This document shows positions 27,707 to 36,051 of a stretch of DNA of 64,000 nucleotides, one piece after another. The position numbers and the translations under genes were made by a program. The stretch is from NCBI GenBank assembly GCA_014084085.1, contig NPFB01000040.1:186885-250884 (forward strand). Direction: 5' to 3'. Positions within the stretch are counted from its first letter, which is position 1; every line of letters starts with the position of its first letter. The notes under the pieces were generated by a model. The model searched no databases. It saw nothing but the letters and a program-made list of their open reading frames with translations, and had not been told where the DNA came from. This stretch comes from Hondaea fermentalgiana (lineage: Eukaryota > Sar > Bigyra > Thraustochytrida > Thraustochytriidae).

Positions 27707-27707
27707 C
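27502..27707. repeat. (AAC)n microsatellite spanning an assembly gap
   Basis: Perfect ACA/AAC trinucleotides flank the N block on both sides (27502-27554 and 27655-27707) in the same phase, so the gap almost certainly lies inside one long array. Its real length is not known. Confidence 0.9.
27555..27654. other. Assembly gap (100 N)
   Basis: Exactly 100 undetermined bases, the conventional placeholder for a gap of unknown size, inside an AAC repeat. Confidence 0.98.
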
Positions 27708-27967
27708 GCCTACCAGGGCTAGTAGGGCCCGGCCTTGGAGAAAGCAGTTCGCGCCCAATGAACGTCAGCGACTGAGGGACATGCGAAAGCCTAACAACAA
27801 GGCAGCAGATCCCGAAGCGAGCGAGCGAGCGAGCAAGCGAGCGAACGAGGCACTGGCACGCGGCGAAGGCCGGAAGAGAGCGGCGGGCCGGCCGAGCCGA
27901 GGCGGCGGCGCGAGCGAGAAGGGCGGTGTGCCGCGCGCCCTTTCCTCTAAAACAGCCCGCCCGGAAG

Positions 27968-30226
27968 ATGGCACAGGTAGCCAGCGACGTGGTCGAGTCC
28001 CATAAGGTGTCCGCGGTGAAGGACTACCCGCGGCTGGACAAATGCCACGCGAATCTGAAGCGCCTGGAAAGGCTCGCGAGGGAGGTGGGCGTCGAGCAGG
28101 GCAAACGTAAACGATCGAACTCGCTCACGGGCATGCGCGCCGCCGCAAGCCACATTCGAGGTGCAGCATGTTGCCTCTGCGAACGGCTGTGCAACAAAGA
28201 AGATCCTGAAGATGCGCTCGAAGAAGATGTCGAGGAAGCAGCCGAAGACTCGAGCCTCCTCAGTCACCCCAAGACCTCATACGACGGAGCGCCGCGCGAG
28301 CCCAAGGTCGAAGAGTTTGTGGCCATCTTCGAGCAGGAAGTGGATCAGGTCTCCGAAACACTCGATCGAGAGCTCAAGGAGGTGAAAAAGCGCCTCGACT
28401 TGGCAGAAAAGGAGTGCCTAGACTCCAAAATGAGCCAAATTGCCCGTCGCGACGCCTTTGGGCCCGAATTTACTGAAATCAATCGCCTCGCACACTATCT
28501 GTCCGCGTTCGGCATTCGCAATTATTCCACCCTTCTCGCTGTGCTTTGCTCAAAGGATGTCGCCGAAACGAAATGGCGCGCCCGTGACAATCAATTGCTT
28601 GGAGATCTGCTTCGTAATGAGTGTCTCGACCAGGCCGGGTTTGCAAAAGCGCAAGGTGGAGTCGACGATATTTTGGAAAGAATTACAAAGTTCTGCGCCG
28701 ACGAAATGTATAACGGCAACCGGCAGCTCGCAGAGTTTGCGATTCTCGAAAAGCGGCGCCAGGCCGTCGAATGGGATTTAGTCTTTGTCGGAGTATGGTG
28801 TGGGCTGGCACTTGGACTGAGTTGCTGGGCGCTCTACGTGGTCGTCTTCGACTCGGTCATGCAAACAGAAACCTTTCAAAAAAGCGACGGACTTCGCATT
28901 TACCGCGCACTCGGCGCCATCTTGCTCTTCGGCTGGGGCATCGCCTTCCAAATCGCCGCATGGCGCGAAAGTCGGATTAATTTTCCGGTCATCTTTTCCA
29001 TTCCGTCAAAGCACTTTCCGGCGACCCGCCAACTCTTTCGCTGGGCCGCTATTGCGTCCATCGTGTACTTGATCAACCTCACCGCCTTTGTCAAGGAACT
29101 TCGTAATGTCGGTGACAAAGATACCGCTGGATTCTTCCCGGCATTGCTGCTCATCATGTTTATTTTCGCATGCATTTCGCTCTGGGGCTATCTGATCTTC
29201 ATTCCCCAGATCCGAAAGGTTGGTGGCTTTCGCACAGCGCTCAAGCAAAACTTTATGGGACTTGCTCTCTTCGTTGTCGGTCTTTCCGAGGGCGGATTCC
29301 TCACCGCTTACATTTCCGACTACCTCACCAGTTCCACCAAAATCCTCGTCGATCTCGCATACATTGTGTGCAGTTTCTCGCTATCTGGACCATCGACGTT
29401 TCTCGAGGATTTGACGCGCGACTCCGAAGCATGTCGCGACAGCTTCCCCATGACGCGCGTCATTGTGCCGATCATTACCTGCTGGCCACTATGGCTTCGC
29501 CTGGGACAGAATCTGAGCCGTCTTGCAAAGACCGGAAAACAATTTCCGTTTCTTGTCAACGCCATGAAGTACGGCTTCTCGCACACCATTGTCATCTTCT
29601 CCGCCATGAAGCCCGAGCTTCTTGACCTGGACAGCGATTCAGACGAGGTTCCTATGTCTTATCGGGTCATTTTCGTGGGCATCTTCGCACTCACCTCGCT
29701 GCTCATGTTTTCTTGGGATGTTGGCATGGATTGGGGCCTCGGGCGCGCCAAGCACAAGTTTCTTCGCAAGCGACTCATGCTTAGTACCATGTGGCACGGT
29801 TCGCGTTTCCCATACTACATATTTATCGTGCTGGACTTTTTCCTCCGGTACCTGTGGACTGTGACCCTGCTCCCAAGCATGACGCTTGGCAAGACGTGGC
29901 TCTTTAGCACAACGCCGCTCATCATGTTTGAAGTGATGCGTCGCACTATGTGGGGTCTTATCCGTGTCGAGAACGAGCATCTTAGCAACACGCGAGGTTA
30001 TCGCGCGAATGGGTTCATTCCGCTTTATTTTTCTACATGGCAAGAGTCGACTCCTGCGGAACCTAGCGCCGACAGCGGCGGGGATGAAGCTGAAAAGGAC
30101 GACAGCAGTGGCGCAGGCCACGCGAATGACAAGGCTGCTGCCGCCTCTTTTTTTGGCGTGATTGCAGAGGTCCTCATTTTTGTCCTCATCGTTGTCGGAT
30201 TGGCTATTGTCGCAATCTTCTTGTGA
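27968..30226 (+). CDS. EXS-domain membrane protein (XPR1/PHO1-like)
   Basis: 752 residues from the first ATG (27968; GAAGATGG). The N-terminal ~260 residues are soluble and SPX-like in helix pattern (EEFVAIFEQEVDQVSETLDREL, then a helix at INRLAHYLSAF), but the Lys-rich cluster that binds inositol pyrophosphates in SPX domains is not apparent. Several hydrophobic helices follow from about 275 on. The EXS domain fills about 460-700, including LDLAYIVCSFSLSGPSTFLEDL, WPLWLRLGQNLSRL, FSHTIVIFSAM, a SWDVGMDWGL motif matching the SW-D-x-x-x-D-W signature, and an R-F-P-Y...FFLRYLW segment. XPR1/PHO1 proteins export phosphate and SYG1/ERD1 relatives act in Golgi; which role applies here is not decidable. 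The tail ends in a hydrophobic segment (EVLIFVLIVVGLAIVAIFL), possibly an extra membrane anchor. It converges on the SCAMP fusion gene (221 bp between stops). Confidence 0.85.
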   Translation: MAQVASDVVESHKVSAVKDYPRLDKCHANLKRLERLAREVGVEQGKRKRSNSLTGMRAAASHIRGAACCLCERLCNKEDPEDALEEDVEEAAEDSSLLSHPKTSYDGAPREPKVEEFVAIFEQEVDQVSETLDRELKEVKKRLDLAEKECLDSKMSQIARRDAFGPEFTEINRLAHYLSAFGIRNYSTLLAVLCSKDVAETKWRARDNQLLGDLLRNECLDQAGFAKAQGGVDDILERITKFCADEMYNGNRQLAEFAILEKRRQAVEWDLVFVGVWCGLALGLSCWALYVVVFDSVMQTETFQKSDGLRIYRALGAILLFGWGIAFQIAAWRESRINFPVIFSIPSKHFPATRQLFRWAAIASIVYLINLTAFVKELRNVGDKDTAGFFPALLLIMFIFACISLWGYLIFIPQIRKVGGFRTALKQNFMGLALFVVGLSEGGFLTAYISDYLTSSTKILVDLAYIVCSFSLSGPSTFLEDLTRDSEACRDSFPMTRVIVPIITCWPLWLRLGQNLSRLAKTGKQFPFLVNAMKYGFSHTIVIFSAMKPELLDLDSDSDEVPMSYRVIFVGIFALTSLLMFSWDVGMDWGLGRAKHKFLRKRLMLSTMWHGSRFPYYIFIVLDFFLRYLWTVTLLPSMTLGKTWLFSTTPLIMFEVMRRTMWGLIRVENEHLSNTRGYRANGFIPLYFSTWQESTPAEPSADSGGDEAEKDDSSGAGHANDKAAAASFFGVIAEVLIFVLIVVGLAIVAIFL

Positions 30227-30447
30227 ACGAACCAATGCCAGTGACGCTCCCTCATCATTGTCATATTTTTTTTCTCTTGCAACGTAAAATTTAGTCCAAC
30301 ATTTTCCGTACATTTTCCAGCTTTTACAGCCATAAGAAACAAAAGCAAAGAAAAGCGACTTGATAGTATATAGAATTCTCTTCAGCCAAGGTGAACAAAA
30401 ACAAGAGATAAACATCCAAGAAAAAAGGAATGATGAGAGCATTACTG

Positions 30448-33400
30448 TTAGAGAATAGCACAGCCGCGAGAACCACCTCCTGTTTTGACGACAGGTCCGT
30501 CGTCCTTGATTTCCACAGGCTTGCTAATGATGGGTCCCCGGAGACGCTGCATTTGCAACAACGAGCAGTACTGGTAGAATCGCGAAGCCAGGGCAAGATC
30601 AGCACGAAGCAGCGCCATGCACCGATCACGTGGTGCGAATTTGAGCAATGCCGTCTTGGAAACAACCTTGACCGTGAACGGCGAGGGCGCGTCTGTGAGG
30701 AAACGCTCGACACCAAACACAGTGCCTACCTTGTAGGAAGCAAACTGAATGCGCCGACCATTAACCTCACGCTGCAAAACGAGCTCGCCTTTGCCCACGA
30801 GGTAGAGACCGTTTGGCCCGTCTTCGCGCTTGGCCCTTTGCGATGTCTGAGGCCGGCGAGAAAAGTAGTCGTCGGCTTCAGAAGTCCGCGAATGTGATGC
30901 CGCGGAAGCCGCGGTAAGAACGCTTTGGCCGCGACGCAGAATCACCGAGCTTCCATCATGAAACATCTTGAAGCGGTCCTGCTTCGTGAGCACCTGCTGC
31001 AAGGTCTGTGTGAGGATGAGGAACTCGGTCCGCAGTCCGCGCTGCTGCGTGTAGAGGACATTGAGAGGGTCCTCCTGGACGCCTACTGGGAGCTGGTCCG
31101 CGTCGGGGTTTCCAGAAGAGAAACCGTAGAGGTCACCCGGCAGCGTGTACGAGTGCGGCGCCTTTTCGACGACAGATCCACTCGCAATGAGACTATGGAT
31201 CCAATCTTCCAAAACCTGTGCATTATTGGCACTGTCAAAGAGAACGTCGAGGCGGACGTCGTCTGTGATGATCGCCAGACCTTCTCCGTTGTCTCCGTCG
31301 CGGCGAATCTCGTAGATATCGTCAATGTGCACCTTGCCGTAAAGCGTCGGTCGGCGTTTCAAACTGCCCAGATCCAAGGCTCGTTGACTGGCACGGAAGC
31401 AAACGTGAAAGTGCGTGAGATATATCGTTCCCGCTGTGGGTAGATCGCTCGACGTTGAGGATTCGGCCTCGCGACCATGCCAATCATCACTTGAAACGTT
31501 CTTGTCGCCAATAATCTGAGCGCGACATTTCAAATCAAAAATGACAGAGTCGTACTCCATGTCAAAGTCTTGCTGGAACCAGCGACGCGCCTGCGCCGAC
31601 TTTTCGGCGCGCTTGTCGAAATCAGTCTCGAGTGTAGACTTGATGGGCTTGTTGTCGAGCAGCCGCGTGAGGCGGGTATTATTTGCCACCTCCGAGTCGC
31701 GACGCTTGAGGTTGTCTGAGATTTGGTCGCAGAGAACCTCCTCATCGCGATCGGCCCGCTCGCCAATGGCCGCCGCAACGTACTTGAAGAAGGCGAGCGC
31801 AAGCGTGGGGTTGCGCCGAAAGAGTTTCGACAGCGAGTTTACGTCGATCATGTGCAAGACGACGTCAGTCTTGGCCGTGAGCTGCACAACAGACACCGGG
31901 TGGTTCAGAATCCAAGGAATAATACCAAATGTATCGCCCTTGGAGTACTCGCCCACCGGTTCAAAAGTCTTGGTTGATGCGAAGATATCGTCGTCGTCGT
32001 CGTCATCTTCGCCCTCGATATAGTACTCGCCCGAATCCACGTCGCTGGGAGCGTCTTCGTTGCGCTCAACCACAATCGAAATTGTATCCGCCTGCGAATT
32101 GTAGTCGGCACTCTTGGCAAACTGTCTACGGAGTTCATCCTCCTCTAGCTTGTCATACGTCACGGGGTGGCCGAAGAGGAACGCCCGCCCGCGCGCCAAC
32201 AGACCGCTGCCCGATGGGTTGACGCCAACAAGTCCATCGTCCTCGTCCTCGCGCGGAGGCGGGTACCGCCCGGCGCGTCGAAGCTGCTCTTCGGTGAACA
32301 CGTTGAGATCGGAGAGACGCCGCGGTTCGCTTTCAAGAAGCGGTACCGAAGCTTGGAACTCGGTCACCTCGCCAGCACGAAAGTCGTCTTGATGAGCGGC
32401 GAACTCTTCGGCGAGATCGAGACGCGACATTTCGAACATTCCTCCCGACCCAGCGGACGGCCCAACCTCGCCGGGTCTTTTCGCTGATCCTCCGCCCCCG
32501 CCTCCGCCTCTGCCGCTTGCCATGTAGTCTGTATCCTGCGGCAACTCGTGAGCTAGATTCGGCTGTTTGGGTCGGATGTAAGGATCCTCATCGAAACTGA
32601 TGAGGTCGCCTTCGTCGTTCGCAAAGTCATCTTCACTATCTTCCTCCTCCTCGTCGCTGGTCTCGTATCCACCTCCAAAGGGATTGGTCGCAAAGCTAGG
32701 GCGACGCAAGGAACGATTGTCGTCTGTGGCAAGAGATCCAACAGGACGCGGCTGCCTTTGTGACGCGCTGGCGCCAAGCTTGGCAGTCTGAGCAGACGTA
32801 CGCGAGGCGCCCGAGACAGATCCTGGCTGAATCGGCGCGAGCATAAATGTTGGCAAAGCGCCATAATCTTCATCCATCTGGTCTTGCGCGCGCATCGTCT
32901 CGCGGACCTCAGCCGGTACAAGACTTGGATCCGGGGCGACAAAACCGGCATCGTCCGTCTGGAAGCTGATTTGCGGCGGTCGCCGGAATGTCATATTGAG
33001 AGGATACGTGTCCTCGCGAATGTACGAAGTGATTCCTTGCTGCGTGAGTTCTGCCTCCTCGATATCAAAGAAGCCGACCTTGACGAGCTCATCGCCGACC
33101 CGCACGCCTTTCCGACTAGCATCGCCGCCTTCCTTGACGCTGTGCACAATTGCTGCATAGTTATTTTGGAAACTCCGACGAGCAGACGAGGACCTTCGCG
33201 TCTGCAAGGTCTGGTAGTGCTTTTGCGACAAGTCTTCAAAGTCGCGCAAGTTGTAGGCACGTTTCTTCTTCAGGTACGAGAATCCGAGCTTGCGCTTCTC
33301 AAATTTGACCGTGTAGTAAATGGGATGAGCTTGCGCTGAGTCAGCGCCTGGGCCAAGACTGTTCTCCATGCTCTGCTTATTCAGCGCCTCGTCGGGGCGA

Positions 33401-35064
33401 ATAATGTCCATGAGATGGTCTTGGTCTGCGGCAGGGAAGAGCGCAGCCTGGAGATCAAAGTTGTCGTCATCGTCGTCGGTGAACGCCGACGACGCGCCTG
33501 AGCGGCCCCCGGACTGAGCATCCGGCGAAGTTTCGAGGTAAATCGTCACCTTGCCCTCTGTGAGATGAAAGAGGTGCTGCAGATGGGTTCCTTTGCTGAG
33601 AATGGTCATGCCAGCCTTGTACACGCCACGGTAGACGAGGCTGACCATGAGCTTCCAGTCCTTGTGCGTGAGGAGGTGCTGCGAGGCGCGTTCGGTGGCG
33701 CGACGATTCATGTTGAGACGCATTTGGCGGAGACTCTCCTCATCCTTCGCAAGATAGTACTGCTCCTTTTTCTTGACGGCGCGCCAGGCCGAGGTGAGCT
33801 TTTTCAGGCATTCGTCGCGGCTGCTCTTTGTGTCAAAGTCCAGACGGATCTCGCGAAAGGTTTTTTCGTCTGGGGAGCACCGCGCGCGCGTCGTGCGGTA
33901 CTCGTTGAGGTCCTCCTCGAGACTCTCTTCGGACAGCACTTCCACAATGGTGAGATTGGTGTCCCCCTCCTTCTTCAGTGCACTAATATTAACGAGCATG
34001 AGCGTGACGCGAAAGAGGTTGTTAAAGATCGCTTCTTCGGACCGGAACTTGAGCTTGCGCTCCGTCGTGTAAAGGGCAATCTGACCTGGAATCGTGAGCA
34101 TTTGCCGTTCCGTAGCATTTTTGCCCTTTCGCGGCTTTTTACGCCTCTTGCGCTTGGTGTCCTTTTTGCTTTTGCCATCGTCGTCTTCGTCTTCGCTGTC
34201 ACTAATGAACTCGCGATCGACCTGCTCGTACTGCATGATGCAAGTCCACGCATTCTTGGGTTTGCCGTCGGCGTCCGCATCGTCATCGTAAAGACCATCG
34301 TCGTTGCGCCCGCCGAACCAACTGGACAGCCAGGGCTTGCGCCGCTGCTTCTTGTACAGTTCGAGTTTCTTTTTGTCGCTCATGGTGTGGAACTTGAAGA
34401 GCTGGCTAAAAAAGTAAAAGAGCCAGATGATGTTCACCAGGGACAAGGCCGCAAAGATGCTGAAGAGTGTGACGGGAAAGATGGGGTTGATCTTGACGGG
34501 CAGCGAGCTTCCCGGAGAAAGCGGCTCCGCGAGAACGCTCACCAGGCCTAGGGCTTGCGAGAGCATGAAACCAAAGAGCGCAAAGAGCGCCACAATCATA
34601 ATGTACGACCAGATGAAGAGCACGTTAGACTCGAGACGAATGGCCCAATATGCCGGCCGGAAAACGAGGAAGAATTCTCCAAACAAGTAGACGATCGCGA
34701 TGACAAAGCTCTGGGTCATGGTCCCTGGATTGGTCACGTTCGATGTGAGTAGCGTTGCCATGGTGGCGACAAAGTTGACGAGCAGTGAGACAAAGCTCAT
34801 TTGCCAGAAGCGGTACATGGCTCGCACGAGGCTTCGCTGTTTGTCGAGAGGAAAGTCCTTTTGGATATTGAGATGCATGATGGGACACATGCGAGGCCAG
34901 TCGGCCTGTTCGTCTACGATGCGCCGGTCGAGGTCCCATTTTGAGTACTCGTCGCCGCTGTCGGCCTCGTCTTCCTGATAATTGACATCCTGAATCTTAC
35001 TCCAGGCGTGCCGACTTGGTCGCTGGCGAAAGGACCCTGCGTATCTAGAGTTGCGCCCGCCCAT
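30448..35064 (-). CDS. SCAMP-type membrane protein fused to PH/GRAM, split cNMP-binding, PDZ and CaaX modules
   Basis: 1538 residues. Residues 55-225 form a SCAMP-like core: DWPRMCPIMHLNIQKDFP before four membrane helices (about 88-108, 119-139, 147-172, 196-221), with the loop FRPAYWAIRLES matching the SCAMP RPLYxAFRxDS element. Then: a basic linker; a PH/GRAM-like region (about 318-435); the first half of a cNMP-binding beta-roll (about 465-512); a PDZ-like domain (about 582-697, KLGFSYLKKK..., VRVGDELVKVG, LNMTFRRP); about 330 disordered acidic residues; the second half of the beta-roll (about 1034-1105, GEYSKGDTFGIIPWIL); a GRAM domain (about 1168-1295); a second cNMP-binding fold (about 1365-1498); and the end CAIL, a CaaX box. 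It probably resides on endosomal, trans-Golgi or plasma membranes. Neither cNMP fold has the FGE...R ligand signature, so nucleotide binding is doubtful. The single frame is intact. Confidence 0.8.
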   Translation of the reverse strand: MGGRNSRYAGSFRQRPSRHAWSKIQDVNYQEDEADSGDEYSKWDLDRRIVDEQADWPRMCPIMHLNIQKDFPLDKQRSLVRAMYRFWQMSFVSLLVNFVATMATLLTSNVTNPGTMTQSFVIAIVYLFGEFFLVFRPAYWAIRLESNVLFIWSYIMIVALFALFGFMLSQALGLVSVLAEPLSPGSSLPVKINPIFPVTLFSIFAALSLVNIIWLFYFFSQLFKFHTMSDKKKLELYKKQRRKPWLSSWFGGRNDDGLYDDDADADGKPKNAWTCIMQYEQVDREFISDSEDEDDDGKSKKDTKRKRRKKPRKGKNATERQMLTIPGQIALYTTERKLKFRSEEAIFNNLFRVTLMLVNISALKKEGDTNLTIVEVLSEESLEEDLNEYRTTRARCSPDEKTFREIRLDFDTKSSRDECLKKLTSAWRAVKKKEQYYLAKDEESLRQMRLNMNRRATERASQHLLTHKDWKLMVSLVYRGVYKAGMTILSKGTHLQHLFHLTEGKVTIYLETSPDAQSGGRSGASSAFTDDDDDNFDLQAALFPAADQDHLMDIIRPDEALNKQSMENSLGPGADSAQAHPIYYTVKFEKRKLGFSYLKKKRAYNLRDFEDLSQKHYQTLQTRRSSSARRSFQNNYAAIVHSVKEGGDASRKGVRVGDELVKVGFFDIEEAELTQQGITSYIREDTYPLNMTFRRPPQISFQTDDAGFVAPDPSLVPAEVRETMRAQDQMDEDYGALPTFMLAPIQPGSVSGASRTSAQTAKLGASASQRQPRPVGSLATDDNRSLRRPSFATNPFGGGYETSDEEEEDSEDDFANDEGDLISFDEDPYIRPKQPNLAHELPQDTDYMASGRGGGGGGGSAKRPGEVGPSAGSGGMFEMSRLDLAEEFAAHQDDFRAGEVTEFQASVPLLESEPRRLSDLNVFTEEQLRRAGRYPPPREDEDDGLVGVNPSGSGLLARGRAFLFGHPVTYDKLEEDELRRQFAKSADYNSQADTISIVVERNEDAPSDVDSGEYYIEGEDDDDDDDIFASTKTFEPVGEYSKGDTFGIIPWILNHPVSVVQLTAKTDVVLHMIDVNSLSKLFRRNPTLALAFFKYVAAAIGERADRDEEVLCDQISDNLKRRDSEVANNTRLTRLLDNKPIKSTLETDFDKRAEKSAQARRWFQQDFDMEYDSVIFDLKCRAQIIGDKNVSSDDWHGREAESSTSSDLPTAGTIYLTHFHVCFRASQRALDLGSLKRRPTLYGKVHIDDIYEIRRDGDNGEGLAIITDDVRLDVLFDSANNAQVLEDWIHSLIASGSVVEKAPHSYTLPGDLYGFSSGNPDADQLPVGVQEDPLNVLYTQQRGLRTEFLILTQTLQQVLTKQDRFKMFHDGSSVILRRGQSVLTAASAASHSRTSEADDYFSRRPQTSQRAKREDGPNGLYLVGKGELVLQREVNGRRIQFASYKVGTVFGVERFLTDAPSPFTVKVVSKTALLKFAPRDRCMALLRADLALASRFYQYCSLLQMQRLRGPIISKPVEIKDDGPVVKTGGGSRGCAIL

Positions 35065-35329
35065 CTCGACCCCCGAGTGCGCGTCCGCCGCAAGAGCGCC
35101 CCCTTCTCCGCCCGCCCGCTAGCGGGGTCGCCGTTGCCCGCGTGCGTGACGGGACGCCTCGCCTGAGTCGCACAACAGCCCGCGCGCGGCTTTGGCTTCC
35201 GCCTCTACCGATCGACGCTCGCCAGAGAAGACACAGAGCGGCGCAGAGGCCAGAGGCCGCGCCGGCGCTGCGCGTCCCCCCGCGGCGGCTCCGCGCGCCC
35301 GCGCGCTCGGCTTGTCGGGCGAGACTGCT

Positions 35330-35350
35330 GATCGATCGATCGATCGATCG
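35330..35350. repeat. (GATC)n array
   Basis: Five GATC units plus one base, perfect. Same unit as at 10931-10950. Confidence 0.9.
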
Positions 35351-35673
35351 AATAGATAGAGATAGATAGATAGTTTGAGATACTGCAAAGCCAAAGCCTC
35401 GGCCCGTGATCCGAGTTCAAACCCAGCCTCGATTCGATGCGCCTCGCCCCCCGCGCCTGTCGCCGCGCCGAGATCCCGCCGCCTGCCTGCCCGCCTGCGC
35501 GCCGAGCTGCCTGCCCGCCTGCGCGTCCGCCGCGCGGGCCTCGCCCTCCTCGCGCCGCCGCGGGTCGGCTCTGGCCGCGCCTCGCTGGTCGATCGATTGA
35601 GCGATCGATCCCGGTCTGGTGCTCCCTGGCTGCCTATCTACTATCTATCTATCTATAGACTAGTGTACTTCGG

Positions 35674-35689
35674 CGGTACCATGGTACCG
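35674..35689. repeat. 16-bp perfect palindrome CGGTACCATGGTACCG
   Basis: The 16 bases equal their own reverse complement. A partial second copy (GGTACCATGGTA) follows at 35695-35706. Confidence 0.85.
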
Positions 35690-36051
35690 TGGAGGGTACC
35701 ATGGTATACGTAAACTAGGCCCTGCGTGGTCTGGCTTCGCGGGGTGTGAAGCCGAAGCGCGTGCGCGGAGGGAGGATGTGGAGCCCTGTGTGAGCGAGCC
35801 TGCGGCGCCGACGTGAGAGAATCGGCATGGTGGCCGCATGTACCGCAGCGTCAGTCGAGGAAGGTCGAGGTTTGGCGACTGAATGATTTCGAGGGTCCAG
35901 GCTCACGGAAAGGTAGTGGTATAGTAGAAGGTGAAGGCTGGAGTTTTGGGCACGCGCCATCCATCGCGCGCCATGCCAAGGAGAAGCCTAAAGGTAGGAG
36001 AGGAGGATGGCTGATGAGAGAGGTGGAAAGGATTATGAAAACATGTTTTGC

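Larger units (their letters stand above)
27253..27967. other. Divergent spacer containing an assembly gap
   Basis: This spacer between the secreted protein (-) and EXS protein (+) genes holds a (CT)n run (27277-27294), an AAC microsatellite interrupted by 100 N, and a GAGC-rich run (about 27818-27850). The gap means the true length is unknown. No gene is visible. Confidence 0.7.
35065..36051. other. Spacer between the SCAMP fusion and thioredoxin-fold genes
   Basis: About 990 bp holding the promoter of the SCAMP fusion gene (-) and the 3' end of the thioredoxin-fold gene (-). It contains a GATC array (35330-35350) followed by AGAT/CTAT tetranucleotide runs (35354-35373, 35639-35656), an inverted GATCGAT pair (about 35589-35610), CTGCC repeats (about 35480-35520) and a 16-bp perfect palindrome (35674-35689). 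I see no gene. A tRNA B-box-like string near 35414 has no matching stems. Confidence 0.55.

Noticed and set aside
27502..27707. Poly-Asn, poly-Thr and poly-Val reading frames over the AAC repeat and N block
   Set aside because: They are translations of a microsatellite and of unknown bases.
33565..34551. A 328-codon open frame on + antisense to the SCAMP fusion
   Set aside because: Shadow of the opposite strand coding the membrane helices and GRAM-like region.
35405..35440. A tRNA B-box-like string (GAGTTCAAACCC)
   Set aside because: The bases on either side cannot form a T stem and no A-box or acceptor stem is found upstream.
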